Of a stretch of DNA of 64,000 nucleotides, positions 33,370-46,230 are shown piece after piece (positions within the stretch are counted from its first letter, which is position 1; each line of letters begins with the position of its first letter). The position numbers and the translations under genes are program-made. This DNA is from Cryptomeria japonica (taxonomy: Eukaryota; Streptophyta; Pinopsida; Cupressales; Cupressaceae): the NCBI RefSeq assembly GCF_030272615.1, contig NC_081413.1, positions 609,595,209 through 609,659,208 of the forward strand, given 5' to 3'. Below the pieces are notes generated by a model. It saw nothing but the letters and a program-made list of their open reading frames with translations. It had not been told where the DNA came from and did no database searches.

Positions 33370-35263
33370 ATGACAGGGTTATGTAAAAATAAATAAGCAG
33401 GAAGGGAATTTGATCAAAAACCTTCAAAGAGTTCAAGACACACTAGAGGTACAACTACATCTAAAAGTACAAGGAGGCCCCCTATTAAAACATTCAATGA
33501 TATAGTCATAAGCAACTATCATGGGTATTGCTCCCTTCCAAAAAAGCTACAGGATATGCTTACCTTCACCCAATTTATGGGTATTCCAGATGAAGCTGAA
33601 GATGCCATGAATTCATATCACCTGCAAATAAAAAGAGAAGAACTGATTGACTCATCCCTAAATGAGGTTTGTAAAAATCTCTATGAGGAATTTGATGAAC
33701 ATGCTACAAGGGATGAAGTGGTACCTATGAATGTTGAAAACATGTCACAAAGGTATGGCAACCATTCTGATTTTTATAAAAGTAGTCCTTCATATGAACA
33801 CAATGATGATTGAAAGGTCATGGCACATGAGGAGGAAGTTGTAGGAGGGATTCCTACAGTTGGCACGCAATATATGAGTGTTAAACAAGAGGGATGCAAG
33901 GGGAAAACAAGCCATAACAGCCCTGACTTTTATGACAGCAGTCTTGCTACTGAGCATAATCAAGATTTCAATGCTTTGGTGCATGAGGATGATGATTGTG
34001 AGGGGTCATCTCATGCAAACACTCATTGTTTGGGTGTTACTGATGCTTTTGATATTGAAGATACATGTCATAATGAGTCTGATTTTTCAAATCAGACCTT
34101 AGAAGATGGGAACAATACAGAAAATGTGCCTAATGGTAATGGTCCCGAAGAGAGTTTGATGGATGTGTGTTAGTCTATCTTGATAGGGGAGGTGTATGTT
34201 GAACTTGGCAAATCAGCAGCCTCTAGCATGTCATTTGAGCCACCCCACGAGGTTCATAACAAAAGTGATATAACTTCTCTTCCTCAAGATATGGCAGCCT
34301 TTGGTCAAGAAGAGAATAATGATTTGCATTCTAGACTTGAAGGTACACATGGTGCAATCATGGGTTATGATAATGTGAATAATACAATCCATCATAAATC
34401 AGATTTTGTGCATTTTGGGACAGCTGATATAGAGCAATCTCAGAGGATGAATGAAGGATGGTTGGCAAGAGCCAAACAAGCCAAGTTGATAGCTCATCAG
34501 GCCAAGCTTCAACTTCAACACATTCATGATACTCATCACCATATTGGTAAGGAGGAACACGAGCTATCTAATTCTGATTTTTCAGCTGATATTGGTTATT
34601 TTTTACATGGTGGTGATGGAATTGATAATGAGGCTCATAGTGGACCAGCCACTAATGAGTTATCCTTTATTGGCATAGAAGGTGTTCCCAATGCACCTTT
34701 CATTTTGTCACCTCTTTCATATGATAAGGCAGCATTGTACTTATTGATTGGTGACTCAGTTTTCTTAGATTTGACAGTCGGCTATGAAGATCAGCATGTA
34801 AGGGACTTCATTTGTTACATGGCTCAACAAAACATTTACTTAGCAACCTTTAATGTAGGCATATTAATTTGTGGAAATATAGGTAAAGTTACAACAACTG
34901 TTTGGAGGTCTTGGAAAAGTATTCAACACACTTGTTGGAAATTGGCTCATCGATGGATTCATATCAGCATTGATGGTTGGTAGTACTTGGGGCTTCAATT
35001 GGAGTGAAGTTCTTAGTTGGTTAGATGATATTCAGGTTCACAGCAGCAGTATAATGAGTATTGACATGATGGTTGGATATGAAAGTGCAAAGATTTGCGA
35101 TCCTGGTATTGACATGTGTGGTGTATTTCTTCAGTGCATCCATGATGAGTTGTTTCACTTTGGGTATAAAAATGTTTATATCAGAGTAGTGCAGCGGTTG
35201 GGTGAAGCAAAGTTTATCAGATTGATATGGGATCCAATGAATTGGTTTTCAGCGTGTAGGTGA
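33370..35263 (+). pseudogene. Unknown repeat-containing ORF of the non-autonomous element
   Basis: From ATG 33370 one frame runs to 34983 with three in-frame stops (33394, 33811, 34171); a frameshift near 34900 then continues to a stop at 35261. The protein is acidic and His/Asn-rich. A motif of the form H-N-x-(S/P)-D-F recurs six times (near 33763, 33913, 34069, 34255, 34393, 34567), about 46-62 codons apart, as in NHSDFYKSS, SPDFYDSS, NESDFSNQ and HKSDFVHF. The sequences between them share AHEEE/VHEDD and GTQYM/ANTHC positions. This suggests growth by internal duplication. The C-terminal part (SWLDDIQVHSSS ... CIHDELFHFGYKNV) is not repeated. No protease, RT, integrase or zinc knuckle. Function unknown. 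Confidence 0.6.
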
Positions 35264-35289
35264 AGATTGCTTGAGGGCAAGCAATCTTC

Positions 35290-35302
35290 GGGAAGGGAAG
35301 AT
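35290..35302 (+). other. Polypurine tract
   Basis: GGGAAGGGAAGAT abuts the TG of the 3' LTR. Confidence 0.85.
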
Positions 35303-36839
35303 TGTAATGTCCCCTTTTCTAGGTGACATGAGATGAGCAGGGGTTGACCTACTATTCGAGTTCCCATAGGTCAATGACATGGTTAGGGGATTCATTCTGA
35401 GGGTCATGGAGCTTTGTAGGGGCTCTATGAGCAATTTTGGACCTTCAGACGACAGTTCCTATTTTTTAGGGAGAACTGGCAGTTGACTGAATGACCACTT
35501 GGGGGACCAAGGAGTAGAGCAGGATCCTTTTGAGCAGTTACAGGTGTTTGGAGAGAGGTTCCTACTTTTTAGGGCGATTCCCTACTTTTTAGGAGGTTGT
35601 GGCAGTTTCCATATTTGAGGTTCCACGAGACCATACCATGGTTTCAGTTTCAAGAAGATTGGGGGTGTTTTCTAGTTTGTAGGAGCATCCCTAGATTTTA
35701 GGGATGGGACTGCCAGTTGGCCCATCTTGTCTGGCATCAGTCACAGACAGGTGACAAAGTCAGATTCATGTTTGGTTGGTTATTTTGGGCTATTATTGGA
35801 TCTATGGAAATATTTTAATATATTTAAATATTTCCTAAGTTAGCGATTAAATAAATTAAAATAAGGCTATGTATATAGCCATTTCGGAGTAATAAGGGGT
35901 TTTTGGCTTCATTTGGTTTGATATGCCTATGTGTTATAGCTCATTGGAAAGGTCTTGAACTTTGCTACATGATTCTCACCTCCCGGAGTCTTTTTGGATG
36001 CTTGAAGCTATTTATTCGCAATAAAGTGATATTTTTCTATAGTTTGACATCATAATTGGGAAAGTGTCACTTTAATTATAAAGCGCAAGCTTTATTATTC
36101 TTTAGGGTTCGACTTGCAAAGGGAAAGGAGTTATAAGGAGATGAAAACCTAATTGATAGCATCTTTGATCATTTTTGAAACTTGCGAATTTGGGAATTTC
36201 TCTGGAAGAGTGATTTTGGTCTGGGACGCAAACCCCAGGTCTGAGCTTGCTGGGACGTAGCCCTCAACAGGAGTTGACAATGGATTTATCCAGGATTGCA
36301 CAGAGATTGTTAGAGGCAGAAGACACATCTTCTTGACCTGAAGATTCAGCGTGCATATTGGGGGTTTCAACAGGGCGGCTAGTCTATTTCAGTTGGCACG
36401 TGATTTGCAGCAGCTTCCACGCCTCCTTTGCAACCACGCCTTGTTTGTATGTTGGCTTGAAGGGTTGTATTCAGCTTATTTGGTCTTCCTTGTTCGTTGC
36501 CAGTAATATTCCTCCATCTGACTTCAATCTAGATTGAGAACAGATCCAAATAAATGTATGGATTCTTGCTGAATACAAAACTCGATTATTTGGCTGGTGT
36601 GATTTGCGGTATTTTCAGATTGCTTAAGTGTTCTTACATATGAACATTGTTTACTGTTTTATTTCACAGTTGTTGCTATTTATCAATTACTTACTTATAA
36701 CATCAAAACCCAAAAAGAAACAATCCCTTTCTGCAACTTCTGTCTATTCTATAAGATCATCGGAAAATTACAAAAATATAGTATGTTTAATTAAGAATTT
36801 ACAGCAGCAACAACAAAAGGATCCATTTGGGATCTTTCA
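35303..36839 (+). repeat. 3' LTR (1,537 bp)
   Basis: Pairs with 31755-33271; ends GGGATCTTTCA before the right TSD CCAAG. Confidence 0.93.
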
Positions 36840-36844
36840 CCAAG
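36840..36844. other. Target-site duplication (right)
   Basis: CCAAG, identical to 31750-31754. Confidence 0.9.
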
Positions 36845-39800
36845 ATACAGGAAACTCTCCACGTCACCCTACTTGAAGGAATCGCTACCAAATTATGTTT
36901 GCAAGCTATAGGAAATGATCACACCAAACCAGGAATATATCCAAAGGTCTTCCAGATTGATCAACTAGCTTAATTGGCTACACCAACCACCAATAAGGAG
37001 GATAGCATCTAGTTAGTGAGACAAAGCTCAGGCTACCATACTGTAATATCCCTTGGTAAATCTGACCCTGTTGTGATGGTTTGAGCTCCAAGGAATATCA
37101 TCAAACACTTGTCTTGCAAACTTTGTACTTGTTCTTTGTTTCAGTTTGTTTTGTTTTGTTTTGATGATTGCCAATGATGACCAAATGCTTCAAAAAAAAG
37201 AATGTAAATAAGCTTAACAAATAACAAAGATGCAATTCAAGACTTCTCTTTTGGATTTCCAATGGCTTATGAAGATCGAAAATGATTGTAACTAATTCCT
37301 ACAGCCAATAAGCATTTCTACAAACACTTGGCATGCATACTAGTGATTCAATATAAACTGAAATGAGTAACTACAGCATAGGCATTTCATCAAACAGTTA
37401 TTGTGCATCCTTGTAACTCCTTATTTTCGAATGCCAAAGCCAAGTACAATCTGCCGAGCTAAATGATGTTAATATATAATGAGAAACCCGGAATGTAATG
37501 GCAGTTTGCTGTTGAAAATACTTGATGGTGCGCCTGCTGGTAAAGAGTTCTTCAACATATAACATTCACCAAGGCTGCACTAGCTGTGGCGTCCACCACG
37601 ATGAACAGAGAGGCACATTTTCATAGGCATTTAGGTTTGTTGAAAGACAAGCCTAAACCTGGAGATGAATTCTACAGGCTGCAGCAACAATAAGATTTGG
37701 ACATGAAACTTCAATCTGATCTATAATGGCTGCAATAATGAATATTCAGGTCTGCAGTTGATTAACCTTTATTGCTCCTCAAACCCTTGATAAAATCCTT
37801 CACTTAGGCACAAATTGGACTTCTAAATGAAGCCCACACTACGGCAACAATCTCAACTGGTATCTCACAGCCTCAAAATTGTACAAACACTGGAGAGTTT
37901 TTGTTCTCCAGTGGCTGAAGATGTTTGATAATCTGCAGAAACCCTTGGTCTCTCACAAATCCCAAAGCACTTGATAAAAGACAAAGTCGAATAGTCATAC
38001 CATAATGAGTTCAATTTGCCTAGAAGCCCTTTTAATACTTCTCTGAGTGGCTCGACCCCAAAAGCAATTAGATAACATTTAAATGTTATTTTAATATTTA
38101 CTTCATGGACTTAGGAAGATAATATTAATCTTGGAAACTTTTCCAATGAGTATTAATTACTCATGACCCTCAAAATGGCCCCACTTTATTATAAAGTCAA
38201 TTTATCTTTTATAATATAACTTAAATAATTAAACATCATTAAAGACCATTAAAATATTAATACCTCATTTAAATACTCATTATTTTGACGAGCCGTTAGA
38301 ACCAGGGAGTCAACCACTGCATCCACTACACATCCATCTGCCTTACTAAAAATAGTGAGGTTGATCATTCAATTTGAGATTTACCTTCTCTAGCACATGT
38401 TGAAAACTTAAACCCCAGTTTAGGAGGGAAAATGGACAAGAGCAAAACAGTAGAAAGCATAATGCAGTTGGCATTTCAATTACGAAAGAAAATACATTCA
38501 AACATTGCAATGACAGTAAAGACATGTCATGCAAGATGAAAGTTCCAAATTTTAAGCCCATATGGGCAGCTAACGACTCTTAGGTCATTTACCTCTCCTA
38601 ACCTAGGGAATTAATTGTATACTCTGTTAACTTATGCAATAATTTATGAGAAAGATTAATCAAAAACTTGTGACAAGAATTATTGCTGACAACAAAAATA
38701 ATGTAAAACAATTGTGTGGCCAACAATCTCTATGTGAGTACAGATATGGTTCATTGTAAGTTAAACCTACTTGTTCCTAGACCTATGTCCTAGATCCTCA
38801 AGTTGCAGCCAAGAAGGGTGTTGATTATTGTCAGCACGTTTAACGTGCTTGCAATGTTAAAACCTTAGCCAAGGTGGTGCTGCATAATGCAAGCTACCAT
38901 TAGATCACTAGAACCAGATACACCTCTAGTCAGAAGTGTCATACTAGTTGGGAGATACCCATAGTGTATGACCGACTAGATTGTTTAGGTTCTAAACACC
39001 AAGTCTTAGATGGCATGAGTTCAACTTCCTATTACCTCCCTGCGAAGGGTCGGGCCAATCCAATCAGATATGGCACGGGGGACTAGTAAGTCCGTGGTTG
39101 GGCGGAAAAGCGCCCTGATGATACTTTCCCTCCTCATTGATTTGTTGATAAAGTTATGAAAGTTCAAAATGTTAGCATCTGGAGAAATGTACTTTCTAAA
39201 CCCTTTCCTTTCATTTAAATTGAAATGTTTAAAATTACATTCATATCTACTGTTCTTGCTTATAGCATAGATCATTGTTTAATGCAAGTTTCAGTTAAGA
39301 TCTAGTTTCATTTCAGTTATTTGATTGTTTCAAAAAAAAAAATATAGTGCTTCTTTCTTTACGTTTTAAAGTTGCAAAGTTGATGTTTTAAATGCTTTAT
39401 TTCATTTCAGCATGTTACATGATTCAGGTTTTTGAAGCATTTGCTGCTTGTGGGTAATGATTCAAAGCCTTCATTATAACTGACGTCCGTGTTAGAGCAG
39501 TTTTTTATACCATTTTGCTTGGTCTTGATTTAATTCTGCTAAATCGCACCTCTGGCTGGCTGTTGAGTTTTAAGAAGACATCAATAATTGTGGTAGGGGT
39601 TTTTGACTTGTTTGGAGTTATACTGGGCTATTTCAAAGAGAATTCAGATTAAATACATTTCCAGTAAACTGGACTTGCAGATATATGAAGACTTTTTGAA
39701 GATACCTTGCATCATCATATTCTCCAGGCGACTTCTTGTGTTCCTCAAAGGCTACAGCAGTGATACATTGTTAATGATTGAAGTATTTAATGCTGTTTCA

Positions 39801-42154
39801 GAAATTTGATACACTGATGCTATTCAAAAACTGAAGATTAATGCTATTTTCTGAGTTCTGGGTATTGTTTGGCAGTTTATATTTGCATCAAGTGAAATCT
39901 GGGCACTTATTGCTGCAATCTGATTGTTTGGGTTAGATTTCAATTTATTCTTCTCGCACAGGAAGCTACAGCAGTCAACAAAGAGGCTAATCTCCTATAT
40001 TGCTGCACTACAAAGAAAGAACTTCATGGTCGATACTCATCTTGTTCTGCTGCTGCTATTGACAAGTGAAACCTTTGTAATCGGACGTGCAATAAATTGA
40101 CGAGTGATCAATCTTCAATGATTACAATTGAATCATTCTGTGGAAGCTTTCAACAAGGTACTTTGAAAGGTTGATTGAATCCTTTGCTTTCCTATTTACA
40201 ATCTTGAGTTTGTTGTTTCGTATATTTTGATATGGTTCAAAAATGAATGCATCCTGTCTTTCAATTCATGCAAAAGGAAGCTCATTCAAACTGGCAAAAA
40301 ACACATTGACATTGGTAAACAAACTGGTTCCATTTGACAAAAAACACTATAACCTTGGCAATTAAAATTTTTAAAAAATGGGGGTTGAACACTTCGCTGG
40401 ATAGGGTTTCAACTGAGCCAGCTAATGTAATTATTAATAGTTTGACACTTAAATTTAAAAAATGAGCTTATTGATTTGACTTTTGATATTTTCAATTACA
40501 GAAGTGGTGCAATAACACATGAACAATTCTGTTTTATAGGTACAATAGAAATTTCAATCAGAGGTGAAAATAAATCATCAGCTGGCATAACAACTGTTAG
40601 GAAGCATCTTATGCTAACCATAAAAGCTTTCTCATCAAGTGTTTCCAAATGACATGAATTTTTCTAGCCGTCAATTGATCTCCTGAAACAGAAAACTAAT
40701 CAAAAAGGACAACAACTACTGCAGCCAACAAGCAATAATAGGGTATATCCCTGTGAATACCAATTAGTTAAAGCATCAATCTACACAACACATAAATTTG
40801 TGGACTCAAAATAAGACCTGTGATTCAAATTAATTATAGGAATGGTATTCATCTCTATGGTGTACATATTGTATGCTGATATAAAACCTATTTTGGAAGC
40901 TTGGAATATCTATTTAAATTCAAGAAATTAACTTGATACAATTCTTAGTGCAACAAAACAAATCCTTTCATTCGAGCTAAAGAATAGGAGAATAATTCCG
41001 TCAAACTACATCCCAAGAGATTAAAAAATGCGGCAACCAAAACTGTAAACAATATGGGGATATTGAAATTAGCCAACCAGAAGAAACAAGTATCAAAACT
41101 TCATGTGGAAAAAAAAGACAAACTGAAAGTGTTCTACTGTTTTTTCTGGGAGAAAATTTCCTTCTAGTCTTTACTTTTCTAAATCCAAAATTTCAGTTCA
41201 GATTCTTGAATAAGAGAACTTACTATACGTTTTCTGAACTCGATACCTGCAATTACAAAAGGTGCAACTCCTGCTGCAAGAAGAAACACCCTTAAAGTCT
41301 CAAAACATTTCTCTTATAAATTTCAAATAATATAGACTAGTTTTGATATTGTAGTAAAAAATAGATCAATTACCAACTAGGAGAAGTAAAATATGCTGAT
41401 TATGTGACAAAAGTGATTTCTGCTATCATGCTGAATTACAAAAAAAAAATTGAATGGGGAAGAATGATAACTATGGGAGAGTAAAAACCATAATGAAACT
41501 CTTGTTAGAAAAATAAGTCTTATCATACCTTGATCTAACATGTGGCTGTCTGATGACTGAATTTTATGATACAAACACATTCATAGCCTTGACCAACTTC
41601 AACTCTGCTCTAAAGATATCACTTTGGATCTGTTAGGTTTGTTTCAATGAGCCCCCCCAAAAAGGCCTGCCAAGCTTAGATGCTAAAGGAAATAGCACTG
41701 CTAAACATTATATTCTTTTTGACATTGGCTTGCTCTCTTAGATTGAAGAGTTTCTGCAGTTGCTTATAAGTCTTGATCAGTTGCCTTTAATTATGGTTTC
41801 AAGCTGTTGCCAAATATTTGTCTCAGCAACAGTTGGAGATTATTGCTTAATTGTATTGTCAACTTGAAAGTAGTCCATCCTCAATCGTTGGTGCTCTGAA
41901 ATATTGAGCTGAGAATACTTCTGGACGGGATCAGTATACTTTTGAGCTTACAGACCATACACACCCTAGAAACCTTCCCTATTTAGTATTTACCCTAGTG
42001 TCTGCATACAAATTTGGGGCATAGGAGAGCAAGGTTGGAGATAGATGAGCAGTTTGACAAAGCTCTGAATGATTTTATGCCAGTCTATCAGTTGGATAGC
42101 ATGCCACATAGTTCAAAAACTTGTAGATAACCTGTAGATTGCAATTTTTTGCTA
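36845..42154. other. 5.3 kb without recognisable genes
   Basis: AT-rich throughout; open frames are under 85 codons and look random. TGTAATATCCC at 37042 resembles the LTR start seen elsewhere. 38780-39110 is less AT-rich, with an inverted GCACGTTTAACGTGC, and could be LTR or leader sequence. I found no TSD, TIR or domain to support an element. A host gene intron cannot be excluded. Confidence 0.4.
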
Positions 42155-42162
42155 GTCGTAGC
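42155..42162. other. 8-bp target-site duplication (left), hAT element
   Basis: GTCGTAGC, repeated exactly at 46735-46742. Confidence 0.9.
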
Positions 42163-42475
42163 CTAAGTCACCAAGTTCGAATTCAAATTCGAAGTTTGAC
42201 AGCTTTGAAATTCGAATGAAGTTCGATGAGGAAAAAATTCAAAATGTATAAAATTCAAATTAAATTCGTCATATGTAATTTTTTTAAATTTTTAATAAAT
42301 ATATGTAATATATCTATAAAATTGCCTAAATAGTTTAACATTGATAAATAGATTTGAAATCATTTACAAAAAGATGACACATTTATAAAATATAAACCAT
42401 AGGAAACATGCTTTCACGATTACAAAGATGTTCTTTTGTCAAAAAGGTACAATAACAATCAAAGACTTCAGAACT

Positions 42476-45444
42476 TTAAAATAACTCTAAGTCATCAAGA
42501 ACACTTGGCTGGGATGCCAAATCATCATTATTTGTATCACTACTCAGTTCATCATCTGCAAAGTCAGGCTCATCTGCATCTGGCTCAAGAGTTTGTTCTA
42601 AAGAAGTGGTATTTGCTGATTTGTTCATCAGCAGTTTCAAATTGCTGCGAACATAGACAAGATCTCCCAACTTTCTAGTCAACAATTTGTTCCTCTTTTT
42701 GGAATGGATGTGGTCAAAGCAACTTCAGTTCCTCTATTGTATTGCAGTTCAAGAGCTGATGATCCATAAGCGATCCACCATCTATATCCAGGCATACGTC
42801 GCGAGTCATATTTGGCTTCTGCCCCTCCAAACATCCCTTCTCCTCTCTTGTATTGCCAACTTTGATCTTTGATTAGTGCTGCAATTTTTGGATCTGGTGC
42901 ATACCTGCTAATGGCTTGGTAAAGCCCTGCCATGATTTCATTATCACCCCTTCTATCAATAGCAAACAACTTAGGCTCCAAAAAGCAAGCTGCATGTAAA
43001 GGTCTGTGCATCATTTTCCATCTGCAATCAACTGTCTCCCATATCTACATATATTCTGCTTCTTCATTATTTAGTGCTTTTTGAATAGATTCCTTACACC
43101 GGTCCATGCTTTCATAAAGCATGTCAAGGCAAGGAGTGTCACCATCAACCATACGAAGCACATCAACAATTGGTTCACATACAAGCAAAACTTTTGCTGC
43201 ACTTTCCCAAAAAATGTTGTTTAGGATGATTTGCTCTATGTTCTTCCCCTTAGGGCCTTTAGAAAGCACTGAAATTTCCCACTGATTGGAACAAATAATA
43301 GATCTCAAAGCTACTTTTTCTTCAACCACTCTTTTCAAAGTGATATAATATGAAGCAAATCTTGTTTCACAAGGCCTCAACAATTCCTTTGATGCATGCT
43401 ACCTATAAATACTCAATGTGAGACGATGATTCCGTATGAAATTTGCAATTGCTCTCCCTCTATGAATAGCTTCGTTTACCCATGGGAATTTAGCCAAGTC
43501 ATGAAGCAAAAAATCGAGACAATGGGCTGCACATGGGCTCCAATATATCTATGGGTACTTCTCTACAACCAACCTCCCAGCTCCCAAACAATTTGCTGCA
43601 CTATCAGTTACCACTTGAACCACATTTTCCACCCCTACTTCAAGAATGGCTTCCTCTAATATTTGAAAAATATACTATGAAGTTTTCTTGTGGTTCATGG
43701 TGTCAATGACTTTCAAAAACACAACACCTTCAGGACAAGACACCAAAACATTAATCAATGGCCTTTGACACATATCTGACCATCCATCACTCAATATAGT
43801 GCAACCTGTTTCCTTCCAAGTGGCTTTGACATCAACTAATTTTTCAATCACTCTATCTTTTGACCTCTGCAAAAGAGTTGTCCTGATAGCCTCTGAACCT
43901 AGGGGTGTGTACCCTTTGCCAAACTCTGCAATTTTTTGAACTGCATTACGGAAATGAGGATTTCTCGCAACATTGAATGGAATAGCACTTGTGTAAATCA
44001 AATCAGCAACTGCATCATCCACTTGTTGTTTCTCTACTGGTTTCCAAAAGTTGTTCAGTGTTCCACTCTATTTTGATCAAAGAAACGGTACTCGGACTCA
44101 GCTCAGACTCGGAGTCGGACTCGGTTGGACTCAGGAAAGTGAAAAACTCACGAAATTTAGAGATTTTTAAAGATTTAAAACTTGTTTCAGGCACCCTTTA
44201 TTGAATACACCTTAAAGACACAATAACATCATCAAACTCGGCTCATTTGATTACATACACAAGTATACATCAATCACATAAGCATAAACGCAAATTGTAG
44301 CTGAAGGAAATAACAAACATAGATATATAAATATTGTCAAATGTATACAATATTACAAAACTCATGGAATAAAAAATCCATGTCATCATCATCAAATCTT
44401 TCATACAAATACCAAAGGTAAATACAACTACAAGCCTATGGCTCAGAGGAGCCAGCACGGCTGCACCCTCCGGCCTCGGCCCCCTGCGAAGGCGTCTAAT
44501 GTAGGTCCTGGATGATTCGACAGCCATAGCCGCTCATCGTGACACCATGCCATGCTCACCAACATCAAGAACATCCGTGTCACTATCTGCCCCTGAATCT
44601 CCTATCTGTGCTCGTGCTCTTCGCTCCTCCTCTGCCATGGCTACAGTCTTAGGCTCTATATCTACCTGGTCGATCCAATCAGTGTCAAACTCGGAGGTTA
44701 AATTTTACCTACTTCTATCGACGCAGTTTCCCCCCATATTTTTTAACGGGGGTTTGGAGGCAGCACCCCCAAGGTGGAGTCAACGGGCAGCGCCCCTTGA
44801 CCCCACCTTATTTAATAAAGGCGTTGGGTGTTATTTTTCTATTGGCTGACATGTAACTCTAATTTTTCTCATTCTCAGGCGGAGGTTGTAGTGAACAAAG
44901 ACGAGACCATTCATTTTAAAAAAACTTTTTAAAATGTTTTTTATTTGTAATTTTACGTAACCCAACCAGTAGCCGAGTTTCAGGCATTGGACTCGCCGAG
45001 TTTGGCGAGTCTGGTGAGTTTGCTCGCCAGACTCGGATGAGTCCGAGTCCTAGACACTCGGCGAGCATGTCTCGGACTCGCCGAGTCTGGCGATTTTCGT
45101 TTCTCTGGTTTTGATACACTCACCGGTTTGGATTGCACAGAAGAGGAAGACATGACAGATGTGAATCTAGATATATCTCCTTCAATTCTCTGTTTCTTTT
45201 GTGCCTTCTTCATTTTGCCTACTGTTGAAGCAGCCAACTCTTTCTCTAGAATAGCTTTAAGTTCGGGAGTCGCACCTATACATGCTTGAACACCTCCACC
45301 TGGACCCCCTGTATTAGCAAGGAAGTGGTCCCTAAGCCTTTTTAAAGTTCCAATCATAGTTCCCTCACATAGGTTACATTTGATGTGAGTTCCATTTCGG
45401 GTCACATGCTTCCATGTCTCAGAAGTTGATTTAGGAGGAGCCAT
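42476..45444 (-). pseudogene. hAT transposase (BED zinc finger, DUF659, dimerisation tail), interrupted
   Basis: Start MAPPKSTSETWKHV at 45444. BED-type finger: CNLC...RLRDHFLAN...VQAC. After the nested element the frame continues with TLNNFWKPVEKQQVDDAVAD (44070-44010), then DUF659: TILSDGWSD (first catalytic Asp), VVQVVTDSAANC (second Asp), YIYWSPCAAHCLDFLL, RPCETRFASYYITLKR. Then CKESIQKALNNEEAEY, MHRPLHAACFLEP and GYRWWIAYGSSALELQ. The C-terminal dimerisation block (HIHSKKRN..LTRKLGDLVYVRS) is reached only after a frameshift near 42690 that also scrambles the region expected to hold the catalytic Glu. Stops near 44068, 43675, 43400 and 43040. The BED exon and DUF659 part are in frame with each other if the nested element and one TSD copy are discounted. 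Confidence 0.9.
44078..45107 (-). mobile_element. Non-autonomous hAT element, copy 1 (1,030 bp), nested in the hAT transposase
   Basis: Left end CAAAGAAACGGTACTCGG, complement of right end CAGAGAAACGAAAATCGCC. 8-bp TSD ATTTTGAT/GTTTTGAT (44070-44077, 45108-45115; one mismatch). Subterminal arrays of ACTCGG/CGAGTCC at both ends. Near 44740-44810 lies a GC-rich block with GGGGGTTTGGAGGCAGCACC. On the minus strand DWIDQVDI..KTVAMAEEER (about 44690-44620) looks like a transposase C-terminus, so it is probably a deletion derivative. Copies at 49142 and 63098. Confidence 0.88.
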
Positions 45445-45584
45445 TAAATGAAAATCTACATGTTTGGAAAGAAAAATTAAAAAACACACTACATTTATTT
45501 CAACCTTTCAAAATAGAAATACTTTTAAGTTTTAACAATTTCACAAATGACCTCTTAAAAATATATAATATTAAACAATATAAT

Positions 45585-46230
45585 AAAAAACTATTAATAT
45601 AAATTATAAATTATATAATAATAATATTAAACAACATTATAAAATATAAACATTATAAAGTATAAACTATTAATTTATTAAACATTATAAATAAATAAAT
45701 GTGTATTATATGTATTTTGTAATTGTTGTCAGGAATAATCATTATGTTATGTTGTCATATTATGTTTATGTTGTCGTCGGTAATAATGAGTTACGGCAGT
45801 CAGTCAGTTAGTCGTCCCGAAGGGCAGTTGGACGCGACGGTTGGTCGCACCCCTTCGGGTATTATATATTGCATACCGTTCCTTCTTAGTATCATCATGA
45901 TAGTCGTATCTGGGTTATAAGCACTTGATGTACATGGACTGTTGAATTAATACAGAGACTGGTTATTTAATATAATTCCATTATGTTCTGTGCATTTACT
46001 TTCTGCATTTAATCGTTTACCCGTATGTGGCAAACAGTAATATTATATTGTATAATATAATAATAATATTAGTATATTATTAAACCTAAAAAAAATTTAA
46101 AAAAATAAAAATATATAATATAAAATTAAAAACTATTAATATAAAATTATAAATTATATAATAATAATATTCAACAACATTATAAACATTATAAATAAAT
46201 AAATGTGTATTATGTGTATTTTATAATATT
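45585..46230. repeat. AT-rich direct duplication flanking the solo LTR
   Basis: The text AAACTATTAATATAAATTAT through AATAAATGTGTATTATATGT (45590-45715) recurs at about 46130-46220 with small indels. The solo LTR sits between the two copies. The duplication belongs to the hAT element's 5' non-coding part. Confidence 0.7.
45724..46036 (+). mobile_element. Solo LTR (313 bp)
   Basis: Starts TGTTGTCAGG and ends GGCAAACA, with the exact 5-bp TSD GTAAT at 45719-45723 and 46037-46041. It contains CCCGAAGGG...CCCCTTCGGG just before TATTATATATT. The same hairpin-plus-TATA layout, with similar surrounding text (GTTAGT, GCGACGGTTGGT.GCACCCC), occurs in the LTR at 19954-20222. Left by LTR-LTR recombination. 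Confidence 0.9.

Larger units (their letters stand above)
31755..36839 (+). mobile_element. Non-autonomous LTR retrotransposon with 1.5-kb LTRs (LARD-like)
   Basis: LTRs of 1,517 and 1,537 bp begin TGTAATGTCCCC and end GGGATCTTTCA. A PBS (TGGTATTAGAGC) follows the 5' LTR, a purine tract precedes the 3' LTR, and the TSD is CCAAG. The internal region is only 2.03 kb and carries a single unknown ORF instead of gag-pol, so transposition would need proteins from another element. The LTRs differ at several percent of sites in the first 300 bp by eye, and the right one has an extra ~20-bp duplication near 35577, so the insertion is older than the copia element at 3110. Confidence 0.93.

Noticed and set aside
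36845-42154. Search for a host gene in the longest quiet stretch
   Set aside because: No frame above 85 codons, no recognisable exon pair with splice sites, no domain. I cannot support a gene.
43396-43659. Plus-strand ORF
   Set aside because: Antisense shadow of the hAT transposase DUF659 region (CAAHCLDF block).
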